64,000 bases of DNA from Alteromonas sp. BMJM2 (GTDB lineage: Bacteria > Pseudomonadota > Gammaproteobacteria > Enterobacterales > Alteromonadaceae), in assembly GCF_027257845.1 (NCBI RefSeq), contig NZ_JAPVOT010000011.1:1-64000 (forward strand). Reading direction: 5' to 3'. This document shows, in pieces, positions 54,035-64,000 of the stretch. The notes beneath the pieces are model-generated. The model was not told where the DNA came from. It searched no databases and saw only the letters and a list, made by a program, of their open reading frames with translations. Each line of letters opens with the position of its first letter. Positions within the stretch are counted from its first letter, which is position 1. The translations under genes and the position numbers were made by a program.

Positions 54035-55779
54035 TTAGCATCACCAAACTGCAGTGCATGAAGTTGAGCGTAATGGCCATTTTTCTCGAGCAGTTCGTGA
54101 TGGCTGCCTTTTTCGATAATCTGCCCCTGTTCCACCACCATAATAGCATCGGCACTTTCAATGGTAGATAGTCTGTGTGCCACCACAATACTCGTGCATC
54201 GCTTTTGCAGTGTTTCCAACGCATCTTGAATTAACTTCTCAGACTCCGTGTCTAACGCCGACGTTGCCTCATCAAGAATAAGAATAGGCGCCTGGGCTAA
54301 AATAGCCCGTGCGATAGCAATGCGCTGGCGCTGGCCTCCCGATAGCATCAGGCCGTTTTCACCTATGACGGTGTCTATTCCATCTGGCAAGTTAGCGAGA
54401 AACTCTTCAACATGGGCCATTTTTGCCGCGTGCTCAATCTGGCTGCGTGTGACATTTTCTCTCGCGCCATAAGCGATATTGTTGGCAATGCTGTCGTTAA
54501 ATAAAGTCACGTTTTGAGACACTACCGCAAACTGAGCACGTAGGTCTTTAAGGTCTATTGAATTAAGCGCCTTATCATCTATGCGAATTTCACCTTGTTG
54601 AGGCACATAGAATCGCGTGAGCAACGACGATATCGTAGACTTTCCGCTTCCAGAGCGCCCTACTAAAGCAATGGACTGGCCAGGGTTTGCAGTAAACGAG
54701 ACATTAGACAGTGCCGGCGTTTGTTTACCCGGGTAACAAAAAGTGACGTCATCAAATTCAAGCTTTCCTGCTGCGCGCTCAAGAGGTAGTGCGCCAGTAT
54801 CATCTTCATCCTGTTGATCTAAAATTTCAAAGATACTGGTACAGGCGGCCATGCCCTTTTGAAATTGATTATTAATAGTGGTGAGCTGTTTAAGGGGTTT
54901 TAACAGCATCACCATACAAAACACAACATTGATAAATACCCCAGCGGTGAGTTGTTCTAACATGCCTGGCGTACTGGCAATAAATAACACTACTGCCAAG
55001 GCTATAGAGGCAATAACCTGAATTGATGACACGCTGAGAATTTGAGTTACAGACAGCTTCATCGTTTGCTGACGGTTGTGGTTATTTTTTTCTTTAAACT
55101 TTTCCTGCTCTATTTTTTGTCCGCCGAACATAATCACCACCTTGTGGCCGCGAACCGCTTGCTCTACTGATGAGGTAAGGCTACCCATAGAGTGCTGAAT
55201 GTTTTTACTTACCACCCTAAAACGCTTGCTAACAAAAGCAACGATAATGGCAACTATCGGGCCGATAAGTAGGAATATAAGGGATAACTGCCACGAGTAA
55301 TAAAACATCACCCCTAAAAGGCCTATCACTAGTGCCCCCTCTCGAATAAGGGTAAGCAGTGCTTTTCCTGATGCATTAGCCACTTGCTCAGTGTCGTAGG
55401 TCACTTTACTGATAAGCCCGCCAACGGCGTTATTATCGTGAAAGGACACAGGTAGGTGAATATACTTTTCAAATAGCTGCTGGCGCATACGCATTACCAC
55501 TTGAGCACCAATCCAACTCAATGTGTACGTACCTAAGAAATTGAATATGCCTCGCAGCAAAAACAACGGGACAATGGCATAAGCGGCAAGGCGCAAGTAT
55601 TCGTGATCATTTTTTCCCAATGACTCATCAATCATGGGTTGAAGCTGCGCAAAAACAAACGTGTCCACCGCTGAATAGCCAATCATACCAATGATGGCAA
55701 ATACAAAAGGCACCTTGTACACCTTGAGGTAGCTAAGAAAGCGCTTAATTTGAAAATCCGAGGTGTCGGCTTGCTGCAT
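54031..55779 (-). CDS. msbA: lipid A export ABC transporter MsbA
   Basis: A 582-residue half-transporter, equal to E. coli MsbA (582). Six membrane helices (residues about 20-310) precede the nucleotide-binding domain with GRSGSGKSTISSLL (Walker A), LSGGQRQRIAIARAIL (signature), PILILDEATSALD (Walker B) and the H-loop VVAHRLSTI. It flips lipid A core from the inner to the outer leaflet. It is the first gene of the msbA-lpxK-trm112-kdsB operon. Confidence 0.96.
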   Translation of the reverse strand: MQQADTSDFQIKRFLSYLKVYKVPFVFAIIGMIGYSAVDTFVFAQLQPMIDESLGKNDHEYLRLAAYAIVPLFLLRGIFNFLGTYTLSWIGAQVVMRMRQQLFEKYIHLPVSFHDNNAVGGLISKVTYDTEQVANASGKALLTLIREGALVIGLLGVMFYYSWQLSLIFLLIGPIVAIIVAFVSKRFRVVSKNIQHSMGSLTSSVEQAVRGHKVVIMFGGQKIEQEKFKEKNNHNRQQTMKLSVTQILSVSSIQVIASIALAVVLFIASTPGMLEQLTAGVFINVVFCMVMLLKPLKQLTTINNQFQKGMAACTSIFEILDQQDEDDTGALPLERAAGKLEFDDVTFCYPGKQTPALSNVSFTANPGQSIALVGRSGSGKSTISSLLTRFYVPQQGEIRIDDKALNSIDLKDLRAQFAVVSQNVTLFNDSIANNIAYGARENVTRSQIEHAAKMAHVEEFLANLPDGIDTVIGENGLMLSGGQRQRIAIARAILAQAPILILDEATSALDTESEKLIQDALETLQKRCTSIVVAHRLSTIESADAIMVVEQGQIIEKGSHHELLEKNGHYAQLHALQFGDAK

Positions 55780-56015
55780 GAATTGTTTTCACCCGTCTTA
55801 TTTTTTATAAATTGTCCAATTATTAAAGCCCAACGCGCTGTTGTGTCTTTAACGAGGTTTTTTGACCTTTACTGTGCATTGCTAAATAGCGTGAGTTGCC
55901 CAACAAGCAGATGCCTTAAGACCTACTAGCTTAAAAACATCTAACACGGAATAAACCGTACTAAAACCTTAATATTATTGTACTCGTAATTCTTTCAATT
56001 CACTAATTTCACTCC

Positions 56016-58853
56016 TTATTTGCTCAAAATGCCACCGACACTTCCAGTATGGAATGATTGAGATTGAAAACCTACTTGAAGATGGGTGGGATATCGAGCA
56101 TCGAGATACCAACGTTGATGTAAGTCAAAGCGCTGAGAGTGGATTGTAAAGCCTGTTGTATTGTGATTGGGGTAAGTATTTAAATCTGCTGGAAAGGTCA
56201 CGGTTAAGTAACCATGAAAGCTTGTCATGTAATAGGGAATATTCAGCGCCTCGTAACGCGTAACCACTTCCTTTGCCGGAAACTGCCAACGATTTTCAAA
56301 TCCCTGAGTAAAGATAGCCGCTTTAGGGGCCACGCTTTTCAGAAATACTGCGGTGGAAGACGTCTTGCTACCATGGTGCGGTGCAATAAGGATATCTGCT
56401 TTAAGATTTTCCTTTGAGTTAGGTAAATTGAGGATGGCATATTCTGTGGTGCGCTCGATATCGCCCGGCAACAAGATGCTGTGCTGGCCATCGGTAATTT
56501 TTAACACACAGGAATGATCGTTATTATTAATTGTGTTTCCAATCTTTGGCCACAAAAAATGAATAGTTAACTCATTCCAGCGCTCTACTCGGCCTCGCTC
56601 ACAATTTTTTGTGGGTGAAAACCACTTGGCTTTTTTTGCTAGTGGCGACGATGCTAATGCCGCTTTGCCGCCAGCATGATCGTTATCTTTATGCGTGTGA
56701 ACGATAATATCAATCGCCTTCACTCTCTCCTTAGCAAGCAGTGGTAAAAGCACTGAGCTTGCTGTGTAGGCAAGGTTTTGAAAGCTTGCGCCCGAATCGA
56801 TAACCATGGCTCTATCACCTTTCGTTATCACTATTGCACTCGCCTGCCCTGCATCAAGCGCATGCAGCTTCCATTGTTTAGGGTTTGAAGGGATATAAAG
56901 AGCCAAAAACGGGATGGTCAATACTAACAATGCATGTTTCTTATAACGCCATGACGGAGCAATGAGCACTAGCATGAAAACTAAGAGACAGGCGGCGGCT
57001 CTTGAATCGATATTAATCGCAATTGCTGCCCAGTCATATTGAGAAATATAACGTAAAACACTCAGTAACCAAGACAACGTACTGTCTAAATACATGAAAA
57101 GTCGTTCTGCCAAATTATATACTTTATCAGCGACTTCGTTTCCATTAATTGCACTGGCTCTCACACCTTGCATTACCGTCAGCACGAGCAAAATGAGTAG
57201 TGCTGGAGGCAGTATTATTGTGATTACCGGAACGGCAATAATATTTGCGGCCAACCCTGCAACTGATATTGAGTTGAAAAAGATAATGGTTAAGGGAGTC
57301 ATAAGTACTCCCAGCATAAGCTGTAAAATGAGCAACGTTTTGAACCGAGACTGGTGTTGCCATCGATACCGCGTGGTAAGTAACCAAATATACAATACGG
57401 CACAAACACTGAGATAGAAGCTCGCGCTTAATATAGATAGCGGAAAAAGCAGAATACATACAGCAATCATGGCAGTAGCAAGGTGTATGGGTCTGTAGGC
57501 AATGAAAAATAGAGCAAACAAGCTCGCAATAGAGAGCAGTACGTAAGCCCTGACAACGGGCAATGCAAGACCGCTTAACGCAGCATAAAAACCGCAGGTT
57601 ACCCACACTATTCCAATAACCGCTATTCGGTATTTTATAGAAAGTATCGCGTTTAATTTATTGTTCTTTCGGGGAATTTGCCGTCCACAACAGCGTTGTT
57701 TATAAACCGGCCAACACGAGCGCCAATCAGGAATACGCAACAAAACCACTACGCGTTGCAGCAGTATCTTTAGGTGACTCCTCACAAATAAAACAATTCC
57801 GCAAAACACAAATGTATACGCCGCTACAACACCTAAGTGCATACCCGATATGCTAAAAAGGTGCCCTGTACCGGTAATTTGCAATAGCTGCCAATGCGTT
57901 TTATCGAAGTTGACCCGTACACCTACTAACAGCGCTTGCCACCAGATTCGATTTTGAATGTCGATATCATCTAATACAGTCGCCATACGTAATCGAAAAC
58001 TGTGCTTATGAGTAACCGACGTTGAACGTAAGGTTTTGATGTATCCAGTTACATGAACGTTATCTACCAATAGCTGCTTTTGTTTATTAAACCCAACGGG
58101 ATTTTGAGTGCTGTATCTCGGTTTTAGCTTTACCACCGCTGTAAATTCATCGCCGTTGTGTAGGCAATAGTGTTCAGCTTCCGCGTCTTTGATAACTGTG
58201 TAAGTAGACATGGTTAGCAAACCTTTCTTACCTATTAAAAACTCGGCATCGCTTACTGTCTGTTTGTCTGTCTCGTTGTCTTTCTCGTCTTGTATTGTGC
58301 TCTCTTTCTCAATTTCTTTCGCTCTATCTAGTCTTCTGCGTCGGTTATCACTTTGATTATGTGAAATTGTTGTTATGTCAGTGTGGACGAGATTACCCGC
58401 TAATGTCGTTGGTTCTAAAGCAATAAATTTTACTACGTATTTATAGTTCTTTTCGCATGTAGAAGCGTGTTCAGTCTGGATATTACCTAACGGGATACAC
58501 CCACCTTTGAGAACGCGAGCTCGGATTGTGATCTCTTTTTGAATTTTGTCGTTTGGTAGTTGCCAAGCATAGTGTAAATACCCTACACTCGCCTCCATCA
58601 GTGCTCCGATGACACAACCACTTAATACAAGGCAGCCATAGTAGATACCTTTACCGGCTTTAGCATTCAAAGTGAACAGCGTATTATTGATGTGTTTGCT
58701 ATGCAGGGAAAGCAGTATGAGCAGCAAACATGAAATACACAGAGCTATCAGTAAAATCGTAAGTTCGATGTTGGTTGGTAGCCGCGGCCAAAAGGCGGCA
58801 CTTAACGCACCTAAGCAAAAACTGATTAACCAAATTGTGATACGATTTACCAT
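56016..58853 (-). CDS. comEC: DNA internalisation protein ComEC/Rec2
   Basis: A 945-residue membrane protein. A large polytopic competence domain includes the conserved GTGHLFSISGMHLGVVAAYTF near residue 330, and the C-terminal part is a metallo-beta-lactamase-like domain with DAGQASAIVITKGDRAMVIDSGAS, HTHKDNDHAGGKAAL and IAPHHGSKTSS. ComEC carries single-stranded DNA across the inner membrane during transformation. The protein is longer than E. coli YcaI (754), mainly through a charged insert (about residues 165-205: NQSDNRRRRLDRAKEIEKES). The gene precedes msbA, as in other Gammaproteobacteria, separated by 236 bp. Confidence 0.94.
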   Translation of the reverse strand: MVNRITIWLISFCLGALSAAFWPRLPTNIELTILLIALCISCLLLILLSLHSKHINNTLFTLNAKAGKGIYYGCLVLSGCVIGALMEASVGYLHYAWQLPNDKIQKEITIRARVLKGGCIPLGNIQTEHASTCEKNYKYVVKFIALEPTTLAGNLVHTDITTISHNQSDNRRRRLDRAKEIEKESTIQDEKDNETDKQTVSDAEFLIGKKGLLTMSTYTVIKDAEAEHYCLHNGDEFTAVVKLKPRYSTQNPVGFNKQKQLLVDNVHVTGYIKTLRSTSVTHKHSFRLRMATVLDDIDIQNRIWWQALLVGVRVNFDKTHWQLLQITGTGHLFSISGMHLGVVAAYTFVFCGIVLFVRSHLKILLQRVVVLLRIPDWRSCWPVYKQRCCGRQIPRKNNKLNAILSIKYRIAVIGIVWVTCGFYAALSGLALPVVRAYVLLSIASLFALFFIAYRPIHLATAMIAVCILLFPLSILSASFYLSVCAVLYIWLLTTRYRWQHQSRFKTLLILQLMLGVLMTPLTIIFFNSISVAGLAANIIAVPVITIILPPALLILLVLTVMQGVRASAINGNEVADKVYNLAERLFMYLDSTLSWLLSVLRYISQYDWAAIAINIDSRAAACLLVFMLVLIAPSWRYKKHALLVLTIPFLALYIPSNPKQWKLHALDAGQASAIVITKGDRAMVIDSGASFQNLAYTASSVLLPLLAKERVKAIDIIVHTHKDNDHAGGKAALASSPLAKKAKWFSPTKNCERGRVERWNELTIHFLWPKIGNTINNNDHSCVLKITDGQHSILLPGDIERTTEYAILNLPNSKENLKADILIAPHHGSKTSSTAVFLKSVAPKAAIFTQGFENRWQFPAKEVVTRYEALNIPYYMTSFHGYLTVTFPADLNTYPNHNTTGFTIHSQRFDLHQRWYLDARYPTHLQVGFQSQSFHTGSVGGILSK

Positions 58854-58995
58854 GTGTCCACGTAGTCATTAATGCGTATTGCGTGGTATGTGGCGAGTAA
58901 GGCACATTCAGCGGAACATATTTTCTTTTTTATTTGTAACGGATTGCGAGCTATCATGTTTTTTTTGACTCTAATTTTAAGACGCATCGAGTTTT

Positions 58996-59529
58996 ATGCC
59001 TAAGAAATTCATACGACGCTTTTTGCCTGATCATCAAAGCATTAAGAAAAATAAGGCACTCAAGATATTTGGCCATGTGCTTCATGAGCCGAACTTATGG
59101 CATTTGAATCGCCGCTCTGCGTCGGGCGCTTTTGGCATAGGGCTTTTCTTCGCATTCTGGCCAGTGCCCTTTCAAATGTGGTTGTCTGCGGGCGTTGCCA
59201 TTCCTTTTAGAGCCAACATTCCGTTATCAGTAGCCACCGTTTGGATAACTAACCCCTTTACTATTCCACCCATATTTTACGGTGCCTACAAGGTGGGTAC
59301 TACTGTACTGGGGACTAAGCCTGAGCATTTTGAATTTCAGTTTAGTTGGCAATGGGTGGTGGAAAGCATAAACACCATTGGGCCTGCGTTTTTGGTTGGC
59401 TGTGGTATCTGTTCAGTAGTGTTTGGTCTGCTAGGTTACTTATCGCTTAACTGGATATGGCGCTTTCAAGTGAGTAAAGCGTGGGAGCGCAGAAAGCAGA
59501 GACGGAATATGAAGGCGAATTCGCTGTAA
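58996..59529 (+). CDS. DUF2062 membrane protein
   Basis: A 177-residue membrane protein. HEPNLWHLNRRSASGAFGIGLFFAFWPVPFQM and ATVWITNPFTIPPIFYGAYKVG are the DUF2062 signature; about three to four hydrophobic segments are present. Function is unknown; relatives have been linked to ATP-binding or glycosyltransferase partners. It is divergent from comEC and convergent with the ligA fragment. Confidence 0.88.
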   Translation: MPKKFIRRFLPDHQSIKKNKALKIFGHVLHEPNLWHLNRRSASGAFGIGLFFAFWPVPFQMWLSAGVAIPFRANIPLSVATVWITNPFTIPPIFYGAYKVGTTVLGTKPEHFEFQFSWQWVVESINTIGPAFLVGCGICSVVFGLLGYLSLNWIWRFQVSKAWERRKQRRNMKANSL

Positions 59530-59754
59530 TTTTTTGTTGTAGGTTTTTTGTTATAGCTGTTTGCTACAGGTTTTTACAATAGTTTTTACGATGCTGCTTT
59601 ATAATATATCTTTGTAATATATCTTTGTAATATATTGCCTTCCCCTCTTCAATCACATTGCTATCTTAATGAAGAGTGTTCTTAACACAATGAACAGCGG
59701 CGCCGTATATGATTAATATACTTTCTAGCACCGCTATCCACTTTTAAAGCATCT

Positions 59755-60875
<1,121 letters not shown>

Positions 60876-60881
60876 ATGCAA

Positions 60882-63068
60882 ATGGATACGACAATGAGCT
60901 TAGATGAAAAATATGCCTTTATCAAAATCCATTATGGAGAGTCTATACACGGTGGCACGGTTGAACTGTTCAAAGAAATAAGCTACTCCCAAGTCATGAA
61001 AATATCAAAAAATCTTGTTGCATATAGCAATATCCTCTGCCCTGTATTGCTATCTAGTGGTAGAAAGGACTTAACTTATTGTTTGAAACTTGTAGCTATA
61101 GATTTAAGCCAGCGACTTGCTAAACCTACTGCATATTCAAACTTTATATCACTAAAAACACATATTATTAAATTGATAGAGCGTGGCGATATAACTTGGG
61201 TACCTTATTCTACAGAACATCTCTCTTTTCTCAGTGTTGCTATCCCCAAAATGACTTATGAAGAACTTAAAAAGCAAGCAATCCCTAGAAAAATTCAATT
61301 AGGATTCAAGCATGTAAATCCTAAAATTGGAGTATTTAAAGAAGTCCTGAATAAAACATGTAGCCCTGAAATCTCTGGCGCTTTGATAAATCACGCGATG
61401 GCATACAAGAAGAAAACGAAGCAGAGGATAATAGCTCAATTAACAGATTTTCTTAACGGTATAACTACAGATAAGCCTGATTGGTATAATCATCCACTGG
61501 TTTTACAAAGTGAATTAATTAAGTTCCGGGCGAACCTGCTTGACCGGTATCAAAGAAATACAGCTTATTTGCATTTCCATATTATTAGTAAAGCAATAAG
61601 AACACTAATGGAACAAGGACTACTAGACAGCCAAATAGACCTGCCTGACAACTATAAGGGGTCATGGCGTGATCAAACATTGCATGCAAACAATCCCTTA
61701 GTATCTAGCTTAGATTTATACGATTTAAAAAGTATATCTTCTAATAAAGATACGCCACGATTTCTCGAACTGTTGAAAAAAGAAATCCATACGAACCTTG
61801 CCTGCTTGACGGATGTAGCAAAAGATATTGTTTGGAAAGGTTATCAAGATTATTTATTAGGATCCGAAGTTGTTACTCAATATAAAAATTTCATTGTACA
61901 ACATACAGATAAAAACATTGATATCGAAGCTGAGCTTGCTCCCAAGTTTCAAGCTAAATTAAGCGCGATTTGGCCAGAAAACAACATATCTGACTTTTTA
62001 ACATCTAAGCGCGTTGCGTATTATGACAGCAACTATGAGTTTTATATCGCAGGTGGGACCAATGACCCAAATAGCCCTTACAAAGTAAGTAATTCTGTAA
62101 ACAGATATTTGGGACTGACCATAGAAGTAGCTTCAGCTATGCAAACGATAATCGTGGAAGAAATTGGCATCAATCCATTTTCTCTCTACGATATCTCGAT
62201 ATCATCTGACGGGGTTGGTAGAGAGTTTGTTCAAATTACTGATGAAGGGTCTGTCCGACTTCGCGCTTTAAAAAAACGCGCAAAACAATCAAAAACAAGG
62301 AAAGCTAAAGGAGGCCCCGTCTTACTCTCACAGATACAAAAATCAGATATAGATGCTGCTACTTGTCTGAAAATGGCTTTAGAAATGACAAGTAGAGCCA
62401 GAAATTCGAGCGAAATTAGAAAGCTTTGGATAATTCGGACAGCAAATGGGGTGCAACATGTTTCAGACACTGCATTTCAACATAACTTTAACAAAATGAA
62501 AGCGAGCCTACCTAGTGAAAATAATGCCTTACAACACTCAACATTAAAAAAAATAAGAGGTTCCAAAGGGGTGTTAATATTTCTTCAATCAAGAGGGGAT
62601 GCATTGAGAACCGCAAATTACTTAGGTAATAAAGTCGAAACAACCTTAAATAGATACATTCCCCCTTATCTATCAGAGCTAATCTATAGAAATAAAATTA
62701 GAGCGTTTCAAAATATATTGCTATACATGGCGATTGGTTTGGAAGATTCGCCCTCAGACGCGCTTAATATGAGTGAGGAGGAATTAAAGTCTCAGCTTGA
62801 AGTTGCTTTTAACAATGAAGATATGGGTGGTAATTTTTACGACAAACTTAAAAACCCGAATGATGAAAATACCCAGAATAAAGAGGTGTATTTTTGTGTT
62901 TCTATCGACAATATAAAAACAGCTCTTATCTATATTAAAACTGGTAGTGATCCGATACTTAAGGAGCAATGTGTCAATGCTGTTTCAGCAATATCTGAAA
63001 GCACTGTCATAATGAAACAAATGCTCCGAACTGCTCAACTTGCAGTGCAAAAAAGCGAGGTTAAATAA
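60882..63068 (+). CDS. large tyrosine-recombinase-like integrase of a mobile island
   Basis: A ~728-residue protein whose C-terminal part has a tyrosine recombinase pattern. QHSTLKKIRGSKGVLIFLQSRGDALRTANYLGNKVETTLNRYIPP (residues about 553-597, counting from 60876) contains the HxxxxxxR-type box (His554, Arg561) and a Tyr at 594 in NRYIPP, a form seen in integrases of large chromosomal islands. The N-terminal ~450 residues are unlike standard SAM-like arm domains and have no recognised match. The start is ATG at 60882 because AGGTAGGA is seven bases away; 60876 is alternative. The AT content is higher than that of the flanking chromosome. A second large gene follows after three bases, suggesting a multi-recombinase module. 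Confidence 0.75.
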   Translation: MDTTMSLDEKYAFIKIHYGESIHGGTVELFKEISYSQVMKISKNLVAYSNILCPVLLSSGRKDLTYCLKLVAIDLSQRLAKPTAYSNFISLKTHIIKLIERGDITWVPYSTEHLSFLSVAIPKMTYEELKKQAIPRKIQLGFKHVNPKIGVFKEVLNKTCSPEISGALINHAMAYKKKTKQRIIAQLTDFLNGITTDKPDWYNHPLVLQSELIKFRANLLDRYQRNTAYLHFHIISKAIRTLMEQGLLDSQIDLPDNYKGSWRDQTLHANNPLVSSLDLYDLKSISSNKDTPRFLELLKKEIHTNLACLTDVAKDIVWKGYQDYLLGSEVVTQYKNFIVQHTDKNIDIEAELAPKFQAKLSAIWPENNISDFLTSKRVAYYDSNYEFYIAGGTNDPNSPYKVSNSVNRYLGLTIEVASAMQTIIVEEIGINPFSLYDISISSDGVGREFVQITDEGSVRLRALKKRAKQSKTRKAKGGPVLLSQIQKSDIDAATCLKMALEMTSRARNSSEIRKLWIIRTANGVQHVSDTAFQHNFNKMKASLPSENNALQHSTLKKIRGSKGVLIFLQSRGDALRTANYLGNKVETTLNRYIPPYLSELIYRNKIRAFQNILLYMAIGLEDSPSDALNMSEEELKSQLEVAFNNEDMGGNFYDKLKNPNDENTQNKEVYFCVSIDNIKTALIYIKTGSDPILKEQCVNAVSAISESTVIMKQMLRTAQLAVQKSEVK

Positions 63069-63071
63069 AAC

Positions 63072-64000
63072 ATGAGTGAAAGTGCAAATTTAATAGACGA
63101 TGATTTTGTTGACTTTTCCAAATTGATTGATTCCGCAGGAAAGTTTGAATACGAAATGCCCAGATGGCTATTAAATGACAATATTTACGACCAAGAATGG
63201 TTAGCTTCAAAAGTGGCTATAGATATTGACTACTATCGTAAGAACAAAAACAAAGCACTAAAGATAAATTTTAAAAGAAAGATTTCTGACGTGGAGTATT
63301 TGACTGACGGAAATAATGAACCTTTATTGAAAGACATTATGCATAGCTTATTATACTTGGACGCACGAGGAAAAATAACACGACCATTAAGAGCTAAAGC
63401 CATTCTGGTCGCCATTACAGACTTAATTAAACATGCTAATGAGGTTCGGCAAAAAAAATCAAGATTGCTTGTACGGGGACTAGATCAAATAAAATTAAAC
63501 GAGCTTAAAGATTTTATTATGGATTATAATACACAGCCTCATGTATTTGCTGCCGCCCTTAAAATCATAGATTTGAACTATGGTTCATCTTCACGAATCG
63601 ACTGGATTAAGATAAAAAATGAGCTTAATTTAACAACAAGATCACTAATGTCATTGCAGCACTCTTTGAAAAAACACTATAAGAGTAACCCACCTAAAAA
63701 CGATAAGAGTTCTTATCAAGAAGACCACTCAGTGACAAAGAAATGGAACCAACCCAATAAGGTTCGTGAATTTCAACCTGCGAATACAATGGATTTCGAT
63801 ATAGACACAGATTTACAACCTTCAGAAAAGACAATATCAAATATAGTATCTTTGCTTGAGGCGGTCTACACAGCAAGGGCATCTCAAAAGTATAAATTTG
63901 CTCACTCGCCCGCAGCATTATTTAGCAATGGTGAAACTCTGTTTGATAGCATGAGACAATCAATAAAAACCCCCATAATGCCTACTTCTAATTACCTGCA
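63072..64000 (+). CDS. second large gene of the integrase operon, truncated by the window end
   Basis: At least 309 codons are open from ATG 63072 to the edge. The start lies three bases after the integrase stop, with GCGAGG just upstream, so the two are translationally linked. No known family is certain. The N-terminus (FEYEMPRWLLNDNIYDQEWLASKV, then RPLRAKAILVAITDLIKHANEVRQKKSRLLVRGLDQIKLNELKDFI) resembles arm-type DNA-binding segments of large recombinases in multi-integrase elements such as gamma-mobile-trio or recombinase-in-trio modules. The catalytic end is beyond the window, so this is inference from arrangement. Confidence 0.6.
   Translation, partial: MSESANLIDDDFVDFSKLIDSAGKFEYEMPRWLLNDNIYDQEWLASKVAIDIDYYRKNKNKALKINFKRKISDVEYLTDGNNEPLLKDIMHSLLYLDARGKITRPLRAKAILVAITDLIKHANEVRQKKSRLLVRGLDQIKLNELKDFIMDYNTQPHVFAAALKIIDLNYGSSSRIDWIKIKNELNLTTRSLMSLQHSLKKHYKSNPPKNDKSSYQEDHSVTKKWNQPNKVREFQPANTMDFDIDTDLQPSEKTISNIVSLLEAVYTARASQKYKFAHSPAALFSNGETLFDSMRQSIKTPIMPTSNYL

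Overview
The window is a chromosomal segment of a marine gammaproteobacterium, most likely Alteromonas or a close Alteromonadales relative. This rests on the family make-up: sdhCDAB-sucABCD divergent from gltA, comEC-msbA-lpxK-trm112-kdsB, PsrA-like regulator next to sohB, VolA-like lipase, and a TonB-dependent starch locus with an FAD halogenase-like protein. GC is moderate. No rRNA, tRNA or CRISPR array was seen.

Layout. 1-1.3 kb is a low-density margin with two small membrane proteins and a transposase remnant. 1.3-6.6 kb holds an esterase, cmoM, a Nif3/YbgI protein, a small unknown, a TetR/PsrA-like regulator and sohB. 6.8-12.2 kb encodes two large exported lipoproteins, a penicillin-acylase-family amidase and a VolA-like lipase. 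12.4-15.0 kb has yciK and glnS converging on a shared terminator. 15.3-32.3 kb is a maltose/starch island: a LacI-family regulator on the + strand, and on the - strand an MFS sugar transporter plus GH13 amylase operon, a second lipoprotein GH13 enzyme, a broken pullulanase, a halogenase-like protein and a TonB receptor. Four identical 14-bp copies of TGCATACGTATTCA sit upstream of the transporter operon, the second amylase, the pullulanase remnant and the TonB receptor, and look like the operators of that regulator. An orphan exosortase-type acyltransferase and an rRNA/tRNA methyltransferase-like gene lie inside this island.

32.5-44.5 kb is the TCA-cycle block: sucD, sucC, sucB (with two lipoyl domains), sucA, sdhB, sdhA, sdhD, sdhC on the - strand and gltA divergent on the + strand. 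44.5-51.9 kb holds housekeeping genes (DUF3429, pirin, glutathionyl-hydroquinone reductase, tcdA, DUF2919, rimO, an SDR). 51.9-58.9 kb is the LPS/competence cluster kdsB-trm112-lpxK-msbA-comEC, all on the - strand, followed by a DUF2062 protein.

The right edge is the most unusual part. Only the C-terminal half of NAD-dependent DNA ligase (ligA) is present. Homology stops abruptly at about 60,768 inside the conserved [11 protein letters not shown] region, a stop codon follows two codons further upstream, and about 110 bp later an AT-rich element begins with a ~730-residue tyrosine-recombinase-like protein and a second large gene that runs off the window. I interpret this as one end of a site-specific mobile island integrated into ligA; its cargo and the rest of ligA lie beyond the window.
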